From JAAZBG01 sp964390065 (GTDB lineage: Bacteria; Fibrobacterota; Chitinivibrionia; Chitinivibrionales; Chitinispirillaceae): a stretch of DNA of 32,156 nt. Position numbers and translations under genes: made by a program. Below are positions 25,180 through 32,156 of the stretch, in pieces (the first letter of the stretch is position 1; the number at the start of each line of letters is the position of its first letter). The notes below the pieces were generated by a model, which was given only the letters and a program-made list of their open reading frames with translations, was not told the origin of the DNA and did not search any database. Where the stretch lies: contig CAYMGX010000043.1 of NCBI GenBank assembly GCA_964390065.1, forward strand, positions 1-32,156, read 5' to 3'.

Positions 25180-25449
25180 ATGACAACACACGACGAACAA
25201 AAATCAAATGAATGGATAGTATATATTCTTCAGTGCAACGACAACACCTTCTATACCGGCATTACCAAAGATTTACAAAAACGCATTGAACTTCATCGCA
25301 CGGGAAAGGGTGCACGATACACCCGTGGCCGCTCACCGTTCATTCTTGTCTTTTCAGAGAAGTGCGCTACAAAAAGTATTGCATTAAGACGGGAATATGC
25401 TATCAAGCAGTTATCCCGTAATGAAAAAGAAGCTCTGATTGCGGGCTGA
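25180..25449 (+). CDS. GIY-YIG domain protein, UPF0213 (YhbQ-like)
   Basis: A compact 89-aa GIY-YIG protein. VYILQCNDNTFYTGITKDLQKRIELHRTGKGARYT carries the two-strand motif (VYI and YTG), the catalytic Arg of the KRI segment and a following His. The Glu in LRREYAIKQL completes the expected active site. Family members are small stand-alone nuclease-like proteins; some are implicated in DNA repair. The upstream region has only a weak ribosome binding site. It appears to be monocistronic and unrelated to its neighbours. Confidence 0.9.
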   Translation: MTTHDEQKSNEWIVYILQCNDNTFYTGITKDLQKRIELHRTGKGARYTRGRSPFILVFSEKCATKSIALRREYAIKQLSRNEKEALIAG

Positions 25450-25546
25450 ATGGTGTTATTATGCATAACAATCTGAAACCGGAAAAAAACAGAGACTATT
25501 TATTCATGATTAGCAGTCACGATGTTGCTGCGCTCTATAACGATTC

Positions 25547-26776
25547 TTAATTCTTTGCAGTATCCAGCTTAATTTGATTGGCCCACCCCACCGCTTCGAT
25601 GTATACATCTGTTGCCTTCTCTTTGTCAAGCTTCAATTTCCCTGAAAGTTCATGAAAAAGGTCCCATTCCCCTTTTTCGTAGGCAAGTATTGTTCGCAGG
25701 ATCCAGTATAGATAATTCTCTTTTCCAAGCAGTGCATCTTTTACATCAGATGCAAGCGGGAGTCTTGCAATCACTTCATCAATCGGACGGTTAAAAAAGA
25801 CATCGATACAGGAAAACAATCCCATTAGAAACACTTCCGATTCCCGTTCTGCACATCCGATAATCCTGGTTATCATCTCTCCGAACTTTGCCCGCACAAG
25901 AACAAGCCACACGAGTTCATCAGGTTGATCCGCCCCCATATCCTGTACAATGACAAATGATAGCCATTTCTGTAATTCACGGAGTCCCAGATAGACCAGT
26001 GCCTGTTTGATTGATCGTATTTCTGACGTTCTGCGAAATGCAGCCGAATTGACAAGACGCAAAATCTTGTATGATAGAGACAGATCCCGCTGTGTTATTG
26101 CAGATAAAACATTTACATCCGGTTCTGATTTTGACAATTCGTTAAGGAGTTGAAACTGCGCCATCTTTGATGGTGTAATGGCTTTACCGTCAACAATAAC
26201 CGGCTTACTGAAAAAATACCCCTGAAATAGTGAATATCCACATTTTGCAGCCCATTCAAACTCATCCTCCTTCTCAACTTTTTCTGCAAGAAAGAGTATC
26301 TTGAATAATTTAAGCTCGCGGACAATGTCAGCCTGCTGCTCAGGAGTACATTTCATAAAATCAACTTTAATAATGTCAATATACGGATACAATGGAATAT
26401 ACCTGTTAATATCATCTGCAGTGAAATCATCAACAGCAATAACAAATCCGTTTTTTTTCAGTTCAGTACAAATCTCAACGAGCTGGTTATCAGCGGTTAC
26501 ATCCTCAAGAATCTCAACCACCAGCGATTCCTTCGAAAAGAGCATCGGGGTTTCTTCCCTGAGGTGTGTGAAGGTAAAGTTAATAAACGCTTTTTTATTT
26601 TGAGTCAATGTATCAAGTCCCAGAACAAGAAGCGAATTTGTTATAAGTGCTGATGTCGCCGTATCACCATCAATGCCGCTAAATGAGTTTATTCTGCTGT
26701 TACGATAAAGAAGCTCGTACGCAACGACTTCTTTTTTAGTATTGAAAATAGGTTGACGGGCAACAAATATTTCCAC
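25547..26776 (-). CDS. EAL-HDOD signalling protein (YuxH-like)
   Basis: A 409-aa two-domain protein. The start is GTG at 26776, preceded by GAGGA at a good distance. The N-terminal EAL domain (about 1-200) keeps most catalytic-position residues: ELL in place of EAL, INF, VEILED, VDDF, IIKVDFM, AEKVE and FQGYFF. Cyclic di-GMP binding or hydrolysis is therefore possible, although many YuxH-type proteins are inactive. The C-terminal HDOD domain (about 205-390) contains LLNELSKSEPDVNVLSAI, LSYKILRLVNSA and SIKQALVYLGL. Such proteins link second-messenger signalling to motility or chemotaxis-like outputs. It stands alone, with no cyclase or chemotaxis gene beside it. Confidence 0.9.
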   Translation of the reverse strand: MEIFVARQPIFNTKKEVVAYELLYRNSRINSFSGIDGDTATSALITNSLLVLGLDTLTQNKKAFINFTFTHLREETPMLFSKESLVVEILEDVTADNQLVEICTELKKNGFVIAVDDFTADDINRYIPLYPYIDIIKVDFMKCTPEQQADIVRELKLFKILFLAEKVEKEDEFEWAAKCGYSLFQGYFFSKPVIVDGKAITPSKMAQFQLLNELSKSEPDVNVLSAITQRDLSLSYKILRLVNSAAFRRTSEIRSIKQALVYLGLRELQKWLSFVIVQDMGADQPDELVWLVLVRAKFGEMITRIIGCAERESEVFLMGLFSCIDVFFNRPIDEVIARLPLASDVKDALLGKENYLYWILRTILAYEKGEWDLFHELSGKLKLDKEKATDVYIEAVGWANQIKLDTAKN

Positions 26777-27171
26777 GATTATTCCTCACATTTTGTTTAT
26801 TATCAACATCTTAGTAGATAAAACAATTCAATTATGATTAGGGTATATAACGTTTGTACCGCACAATTAAAAAAATAAGTGTACACTCGATATATATATC
26901 CGAAGATTATATCATTTAAAAAAATCATTGCAATGTAAACATTACCGGTGGTGCGAAGGTATTTTTTTCTTGGTATTACTATTCTAAGTGCCGGAAAATA
27001 AATAACTAAAAAACAATGGAACATTAATGCAATGGTCCGGGTAATTATTTGATAAATTTTTAAACGCGCGTTTATTATTTTAACATGTTGCTTTAACATG
27101 AAATTACTGTACAAGTCATAATATAAAATCTGGTTTTCCAGTTCCATTGTGACTGTTAAGAGAGGGATACG
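26777..27171. promoter_or_regulatory. AT-rich divergent promoter region upstream of argB
   Basis: No gene is convincing here. A reverse-strand open frame at 26803-27288 runs into argB and has the skewed composition of AT-rich noncoding DNA. Notable elements are a 14-base perfect palindrome TAAACGCGCGTTTA (27061-27074) and two direct copies of TTAACATG just after it (27080-27087 and 27093-27100). Both are plausible operators for the arginine genes. GAGAGG precedes the argB ATG. Confidence 0.45.
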
Positions 27172-27951
27172 ATGCGTACTGTTTGTATAAAAATCGGCGG
27201 TTCGACTGTTGATGCAGAGGGGCTTCTGTTTGAACTTGGTCAAAGCATAAAAACACTTATCGCGGATGCGTTTCCAATTATTGTTCATGGTGGTGGTAAA
27301 GATATCGCCCGGCAGCTCGAACTTTTGAACAAGGAATTTACATTCATTGAGGGCATGCGGGTCACGGATGCAGAGATGGTGAAGATCGTCCAGATGGTTC
27401 TGTCCGGTGATGTCAACAAGAGGATTGTCAATGCTCTTCTTATGCAGGGTGTAAACGCATTCGGTTTCAGCGGTGTTGACAGTAACCTCTTTGAGGCATC
27501 AAAGATGCTTATGAAAGGTCAGGATATCGGTTTTGTCGGACAAATTGACAAAGTAAACACGTCGATTATTGACATTTTAAAAACAAACAGAATTATCCCG
27601 GTTATATCCCCTATTTCGCGTGATGCTTCAGGATGTATCTATAATGTCAATGCCGATCTTGCCGCAAGTGAACTTGCAATGGCAATCAGGGCTGATGACC
27701 TTGTGTTTGTATCTGATGTTCCCGGAGTATTAATTGACAAAAAAGTACGAAGCGAGATACGAACATCAGAAATCGAAGGCCTTATTGCCGCAGGCCATAT
27801 TACCGGAGGAATGATTCCTAAACTTCGCTCCGCTGCAGACGCTGTAAACCGCGGTGTTGGCAGAGTTCATATATGCGGATGGAAAGACAGCTCTACATTG
27901 CGTAACGAACTGACAACATCAACATCTCTTGGTACAGTCATTTTCAAATAA
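27172..27951 (+). CDS. argB: Acetylglutamate kinase
   Basis: The enzyme phosphorylates N-acetylglutamate, the second step of arginine synthesis. At 259 aa it is of usual length. Family motifs are clear: KIGGS near the N-terminus, HGGGK at about 40-44, GMRVTD, the GFSGVDSN segment, NVNADLAASELA, FVSDVPGVL and ITGGMIPKL near the C-terminus. There is no long N-terminal helix of the kind seen in arginine-inhibited forms, so feedback control by arginine is less likely. It is the first gene of an argB-argD unit with a 10-base gap to argD. The palindrome upstream may be its operator. Confidence 0.95.
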   Translation: MRTVCIKIGGSTVDAEGLLFELGQSIKTLIADAFPIIVHGGGKDIARQLELLNKEFTFIEGMRVTDAEMVKIVQMVLSGDVNKRIVNALLMQGVNAFGFSGVDSNLFEASKMLMKGQDIGFVGQIDKVNTSIIDILKTNRIIPVISPISRDASGCIYNVNADLAASELAMAIRADDLVFVSDVPGVLIDKKVRSEIRTSEIEGLIAAGHITGGMIPKLRSAADAVNRGVGRVHICGWKDSSTLRNELTTSTSLGTVIFK

Positions 27952-27961
27952 CGGAAAACAT

Positions 27962-29137
27962 ATGAAAAAAGATCTAAACTCACTATTTGTCCCTGTATTT
28001 AAAAGAAGCGGTGCTCCTTTTGTAAAGGGTAAAGGCGTTTACATTTATGATACGGACGACAGGAAATTCCTTGATTTCGGTTCCGGCATTGCTGTAAATG
28101 CATTAGGTTATGCGCACCCGGTTATTGACAAGGCTATAAAGTCATATGGAGCCAGTCTTCTGCATACATCAAACCTCTATTTTGTCAAACCACAAATTGA
28201 TCTTGCTGAATTGCTCATAAAAAAGAGCTTCGCAGACAAGGTTTTTTTCTGTAACAGCGGTACCGAGGCAAACGAAGCTGCTATTAAATTTGCCCGTAAA
28301 TACGGTAAGTCAATCAATCCTGACAAGTTTAACATTCTCTCATTCGAGGATGGTTTTCATGGAAGAACGTATGGCGCATTAAGTGCTACTGCACAACCAA
28401 AATTTCATGCCGGGTTCGATCCAATTCTTGAGGGCTTTTACTATAGTCCCTTTAATGATATTGAGCGTGCAAAAAAAGTGTTGTCAGAACATTCTTTTGC
28501 TGCAATCATTATTGAGCCGATACAGGGTGAAAGCGGCGTTCATGCTGCATCAAAGGAATTTCTTACATTCCTTCGCGACTATTGTGATAAAACGCAGACG
28601 CTGCTTATCTTTGATGAAATACAGTGCGGTGTGGGAAGAACCGGTAAATTGTGGGGTTATGAGCATTCAAAAGTCATACCTGATATCATGACTCTTGCAA
28701 AACCGATTGGTGGCGGTCTGCCTCTCGGAGTTGTGCTCTGTAAAGATGCTGTGGTCGCTCAGCTTGCAGTTGGTGATCATGGTACAACATTTGGCGGAAA
28801 TCCTCTTGCATGTCTTTTAGGACTGAAAACACTGGAAATTATCTCCGACAAAACGTTCTTACAGAAGGTAAAATCCCTTGGCAGTTACCTTAAGAAAAAA
28901 ATGAATCAGCTCAAGAAAAAATATCCTGTAATTGAGGAGGTCCGTGGGGATGGTCTTCTGATCGGCGTACAGCTGTCTGTTGATCCACTTCCCGTCGTGG
29001 CAAAATGTAAGGATAACGGACTTCTGGTAATTAAGGCAGGGCATCACACAATTCGTTTTATCCCTCCTCTTGTAATAACACAAAAGGATATTGATAAAGC
29101 GGTTGATATTTTCGAAAAAACGCTTGCATCAATGTAA
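27962..29137 (+). CDS. argD: Acetylornithine aminotransferase
   Basis: A 391-aa class III PLP aminotransferase starting at ATG 27962; an upstream in-frame TTG inside argB is ignored. It converts N-acetylglutamate semialdehyde to N-acetylornithine using glutamate. Motifs visible are FCNSGTEANEAAIKFARKY, DGFHGRTYGAL, IIEPIQGESGV, IFDEIQCGVGRTG, and the PLP-binding Lys in LAKPIGGGLPLG. GTTFGGNPLAC is the usual dimer-interface and phosphate-binding element. Ten bases separate it from argB, so the two are co-transcribed. Ornithine or succinyldiaminopimelate aminotransferase activity is possible in this family, but the arginine context favours ArgD. Confidence 0.93.
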   Translation: MKKDLNSLFVPVFKRSGAPFVKGKGVYIYDTDDRKFLDFGSGIAVNALGYAHPVIDKAIKSYGASLLHTSNLYFVKPQIDLAELLIKKSFADKVFFCNSGTEANEAAIKFARKYGKSINPDKFNILSFEDGFHGRTYGALSATAQPKFHAGFDPILEGFYYSPFNDIERAKKVLSEHSFAAIIIEPIQGESGVHAASKEFLTFLRDYCDKTQTLLIFDEIQCGVGRTGKLWGYEHSKVIPDIMTLAKPIGGGLPLGVVLCKDAVVAQLAVGDHGTTFGGNPLACLLGLKTLEIISDKTFLQKVKSLGSYLKKKMNQLKKKYPVIEEVRGDGLLIGVQLSVDPLPVVAKCKDNGLLVIKAGHHTIRFIPPLVITQKDIDKAVDIFEKTLASM

Positions 29138-29250
29138 CCCCCTGTAAACGGTGTTTATATTGTGTCAGGTACTTGTTCTGTAAATAATTATTTATCAACA
29201 ATGCATACTGAGTATCACTCCGGTATGTCACGATTATAAAGGATTTAAAA

Positions 29251-30459
29251 ATGGAAAAAGTAGTACTTCTTTATTCGGGTGGCCTTGATACATCAATAAT
29301 GATTCCATGGCTTAAGGAAACGTATAACTGTGAAGTTATCGCCATGTGTGCTGATCTCGGGCAGGAGGATGAACTGAGTGGCCTTGAAGAGAAAGCGATT
29401 AAAACAGGAGCATCAAAGCTTTACATTGAAAGAATGACTAAAGAGTTCATTACCGATTATATCTATCCTACGCTTAAAGCAGGTGCAGTGTATGAAGGAT
29501 CATACCTCCTCGGGACCAGCTTTGCGCGCCCTCTTATTGCACAGCGGGCTGTAGAGATTGCACATAAAGAGGGTGCAACAGCAGTTGCACATGGTGCTAC
29601 AGGAAAAGGAAACGATCAGGTACGTTTTGAACTTACCGTTATGGCACTTGACCCGACACTAAAGATCATCGCACCATGGAAAGACCCTCTCTGGAAAATG
29701 CGTTCCCGCGAAGACTGTATTGCATACGCTGAAGCACGCAACATTCCAATTGCACAATCTAAAAAGCGAATCTATTCTGAAGATAGAAACATTTGGCATA
29801 TCAGCCATGAAGGTGGAATGCTTGAAAGCCCCTGGAATGAACCGACAGATGATGTTTACACATTGTCAAATACTATTGAAAAAGCTCCTGATACAGCAGA
29901 ACATGTAGAAGTTACCTTTGAAAAGGGTATCCCCGTTGCAGTAAATGGTAAAACACTTGATCCGGTTGCTCTCTTAAAGGAGCTTAACGAGATCGGGGCT
30001 GTACATGCCATCGGACACGTTGACATGGTAGAAAATCGCCTTGTTGGTATCAAATCCCGCGGTGTGTATGAAACACCAGGCGGCACGATCCTTTATTTTG
30101 CACACAGAGAACTCGAACGGCTGGTTCTTGACCGTGATACAAGTCACATGAAAGAGATGCTTGCAATCCGTTATGCAGAGCTTGTGTACAATGGTCAGTG
30201 GTTCTCGACATTAAGAAAATCGCTCGATGCATTCGTTGATGTAACACAGCAGAATGTTACCGGTAACGTCCGGATGAAGCTTTACAAAGGAAATATTGTT
30301 GCCGCCGGTTCACAGGCAGAGAAATCGCTCTACCTCGAAGACCTTGCATCATTTACCGATACCGAACTCTACGATCAGAAGGATGCAACAGGTTTCATCA
30401 GACTCTTTGGACTTCCAATGAAAGTCAATGGTCTTGTTGAACGGAAATTCAAAAAGTAA
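29251..30459 (+). CDS. argG: Argininosuccinate synthase
   Basis: This 402-aa enzyme joins citrulline and aspartate with ATP to make argininosuccinate. The N-terminal YSGGLDTS is the ATP-pyrophosphatase loop. EGSYLLGTSFARPLIA, AHGATGKGNDQVRFE and SEDRNIWHISHEGG are the family's substrate-binding segments. Length is standard. It follows argD after 113 bases, which may hold its own promoter; argF (ornithine carbamoyltransferase) is not between them and not in the window. ArgH is also absent downstream. A hairpin follows the stop codon. Confidence 0.96.
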   Translation: MEKVVLLYSGGLDTSIMIPWLKETYNCEVIAMCADLGQEDELSGLEEKAIKTGASKLYIERMTKEFITDYIYPTLKAGAVYEGSYLLGTSFARPLIAQRAVEIAHKEGATAVAHGATGKGNDQVRFELTVMALDPTLKIIAPWKDPLWKMRSREDCIAYAEARNIPIAQSKKRIYSEDRNIWHISHEGGMLESPWNEPTDDVYTLSNTIEKAPDTAEHVEVTFEKGIPVAVNGKTLDPVALLKELNEIGAVHAIGHVDMVENRLVGIKSRGVYETPGGTILYFAHRELERLVLDRDTSHMKEMLAIRYAELVYNGQWFSTLRKSLDAFVDVTQQNVTGNVRMKLYKGNIVAAGSQAEKSLYLEDLASFTDTELYDQKDATGFIRLFGLPMKVNGLVERKFKK

Positions 30460-30487
30460 TCCTTTGTGTAACTACCAGGAACATAGC

Positions 30488-30526
30488 AGGATACAGAGTA
30501 TTACATTAATTACTACTCTGTATCCT
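30488..30526 (+). terminator. Hairpin after argG, probable terminator
   Basis: AGGATACAGAGTA (30488-30500) and TACTCTGTATCCT (30514-30526) form a perfect 13-bp stem with a 13-base loop, 28 bases after the argG stop. The following sequence is AT-rich with only short T-runs, so termination strength is uncertain. Confidence 0.6.
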
Positions 30527-30620
30527 TATCAGAAATAAAATTCTCTTTGATCAATAGTATGCCTGTATGGCACATTTGACATTGTGGTTAATATATCACC
30601 CTTTAATTATAATTACCATC

Positions 30621-31283
30621 ATGAACAAAACAATTGACACAATAATAGTTGCTGCCGGTTCCGGCTCCAGACTGGGCTTTTCGATGCCCAAAGCGTTTGT
30701 ACCACTGGCTGGAAAACCATTGCTGTCCTGGAGTCTTGACACGTTTTTACAGCATCCATCCATTCGCACGGTTATTCTTGTCGTTCCGCAACCAATGCTT
30801 GATGAAACTGTATCAAAATTCGGTTCACCCCGTGTGAACTGTGTGGCTGGTGGAGCAGAACGCTGGGAATCAGTCCGGAATGGTATTCATGCATCAGATG
30901 CAGACTATGTGATGATTCATGATGCTGCACGGCCGCTTGTAACAACCCGGGTGATTGATTCCATTCTTGACAAATCATCACATTCAGAGTGTATTTTCAC
31001 AGCAACACCGGTAGTTGATACAATACGAAAATATACAGATGACACTGCCGGCGAAACGATTAACAGAGAAGAACTTGTCAGAGTAGGAACACCACAGTTC
31101 TTCCGGCGATCCGCCTTAAGTAAAGCATTTCTATCGATTAAACCTGGAGATGCACTGCCGACAGATGAAGTAATGCTGATGCAGAAAAACGGTCATACAG
31201 CGACAATCGCCTGGGGTGATCCGAATAATTTTAAAATTACAACAATTGAGGACCTGCATTTAGCAGAAGCGTTGAAAAAGTGA
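30621..31283 (+). CDS. ispD: 2-C-methyl-D-erythritol 4-phosphate cytidylyltransferase
   Basis: The third step of the non-mevalonate isoprenoid pathway: CTP plus methylerythritol phosphate gives CDP-methylerythritol. I chose ATG 30621 over the upstream ATG 30567 because the IspD family starts almost directly with the nucleotide-binding motif, here IIVAAGSGSRLG...PKAF at residues 8-25; this gives 220 aa, close to the usual 225-235. HDAARPLV and GTPQFF are also present, as is TDEVMLM near the C-terminus. No ribosome binding site precedes the chosen ATG. A TATAAT hexamer at 30608-30613 would place the transcript start at or next to the ATG. IspF is not adjacent, unlike in many bacteria. Confidence 0.93.
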   Translation: MNKTIDTIIVAAGSGSRLGFSMPKAFVPLAGKPLLSWSLDTFLQHPSIRTVILVVPQPMLDETVSKFGSPRVNCVAGGAERWESVRNGIHASDADYVMIHDAARPLVTTRVIDSILDKSSHSECIFTATPVVDTIRKYTDDTAGETINREELVRVGTPQFFRRSALSKAFLSIKPGDALPTDEVMLMQKNGHTATIAWGDPNNFKITTIEDLHLAEALKK

Positions 31284-31347
31284 CACAGACTTTTTCTCTA
31301 ATGTAAACAGCACTGCTGAGATACTGTTTCCGGTCTCCTTTACAGCG

Positions 31348-32151
31348 TCACTTCCCGATAAAAAGGTCAAAGAGTTCTACAAATCCGATTCCAACAATCT
31401 CTATTGCGATCAGGATTATCACGATCCATTCGAGCTTATGGCTTTTACGGGCTGAAAGTACCTGAAAAAGAATTGTCGTAGTTTCATTAATGAAATCAAG
31501 TTTTGTTGACAATACCTTCTGACGTTCAGGAATATCAAAGAAATCAAGTAATTCCTGATACAGATTTTCAATAGCCTCTGAATCCCATGTTTCTGCCGGT
31601 TTGTCAAATAATGCCACATTACTAAGCACGGTGTATCGGGTCTGCATGGCAAAACCGATGTTTTTAAGTATCTTGCGTGATGACATACTGATTTTTCCCT
31701 CTGTACTCAGTTGTTCAAGATATTGGTTGAATCCTGGCAATGCATTATCAGTCTGACGCTCCAGGTGATCGAGGGCAACTGATTGAGCAAGCAACATTGC
31801 AATTATCCGAAGCTTTGTCGATGTAGTGCCGGATTCCTTCAGATGCACTTCACTGTATTGAATTTTATCTTCCGATGTACCAATTTCTACAATAAGCCGG
31901 TCTTCAACCTCTTTCTCGACAAATGGATCTGTAAGTGTCTCAATAATTCGCGAAGAAACAAGCTGTGCAACTTTTTCATCATACGAATAAAAAACGACAG
32001 CACCGAAACTGGTAATCATAACCCTATGTAATTCACTGATTTTAATTACTAATGGATCATGAAATTCAATTGTATATTCCTGAAATTTTTTACTTACTTG
32101 TACTTCATCAATAGTTGATCTGAAGTACCAGGCTTTAAATGGAAGTTTCAT
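31348..32151 (-). CDS. RMD1/DUF155 family membrane-anchored protein
   Basis: A 267-aa protein on the minus strand. Its first ATG is only 5 bases from the window edge, so the real start could lie outside. The middle part (about 110-135) has LRIIAMLLAQSVALDHLERQTD, and the later part has VLSNVALFDKPAETWDSEAIENLYQELLDFFDIPERQKVLSTKLDF. This pattern is typical of the RMD1/YagE/DUF155 family, seen in yeast Rmd1 and many bacteria. The C-terminus LEWIVIILIAIEIVGIGFVELF is a membrane anchor, also typical. The biochemical role in bacteria is not known to me. It converges on ispD across 64 bases without a clear terminator. Confidence 0.78.
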   Translation of the reverse strand: MKLPFKAWYFRSTIDEVQVSKKFQEYTIEFHDPLVIKISELHRVMITSFGAVVFYSYDEKVAQLVSSRIIETLTDPFVEKEVEDRLIVEIGTSEDKIQYSEVHLKESGTTSTKLRIIAMLLAQSVALDHLERQTDNALPGFNQYLEQLSTEGKISMSSRKILKNIGFAMQTRYTVLSNVALFDKPAETWDSEAIENLYQELLDFFDIPERQKVLSTKLDFINETTTILFQVLSARKSHKLEWIVIILIAIEIVGIGFVELFDLFIGK

Positions 32152-32156
32152 ACGTA

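Noticed and set aside
26803..27288. 161-codon reverse-strand open frame overlapping argB
   Set aside because: It overlaps the argB start on the opposite strand, has no family features or ribosome binding site, and its composition is that of AT-rich noncoding DNA.
30567..30620. Upstream ATG as the ispD start
   Set aside because: It would add 18 hydrophobic residues before a motif that normally lies near the N-terminus of IspD.

Overview
The window looks like part of a chromosome from a Fibrobacterota-type bacterium (Fibrobacter / Chitinispirillum relatives). The evidence is a TIGR02147-family regulator, a family I know mainly from that phylum, translationally coupled to a lipoprotein that starts with a GGTETGN motif. 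A large VIT-domain protein with a C-terminal domain like a type IX secretion sorting domain, and a multi-repeat surface lipoprotein, fit the same picture. The assignment is inference; no rRNA or other marker gene is present.

Region 1 (about 1-10.6 kb): a 5'-truncated membrane hydrolase is followed by a tight three-gene operon. It encodes a single-module NRPS (C-A-PCP) fused to a C-terminal short-chain dehydrogenase (SDR), then PabA, then a PabB-PabC fusion. PabA and PabBC convert chorismate to p-aminobenzoate (PABA). The NRPS adenylation pocket, read by alignment to GrsA, is AVKNTANDIK. It lacks the usual Asp235 and resembles the code I recall for PABA-loading domains of albicidin/cystobactamid synthetases (AVKYVANDAK). 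The operon therefore looks like a compact pathway that makes PABA and builds it into an amide. The fused SDR has His where the catalytic Tyr should be. This is the most interesting object in the window. A two-subunit 2-oxoacid:acceptor oxidoreductase follows after 105 bp.

Region 2 (10.6-12.4 kb): a hairpin-rich, gene-poor stretch with a short, probably truncated reverse-strand gene, then an OsmC-family gene.

Region 3 (12.4-22 kb): cell-surface genes. A 1268-residue modular lipoprotein lies on the plus strand. On the minus strand are an overlapping set (TIGR02147 regulator, GGTETGN lipoprotein, exported protein) and a VIT/vWA-like exported protein with its own terminator.

Region 4 (22-32 kb): mostly housekeeping. 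It holds an orphan OppD/OppF-type ATPase pair, a secreted cyclophilin, a GIY-YIG protein, an EAL-HDOD signalling protein, argB-argD-argG, ispD, and an RMD1/DUF155-type membrane protein at the right edge. No tRNA, rRNA, CRISPR array, transposase or insertion sequence was seen.
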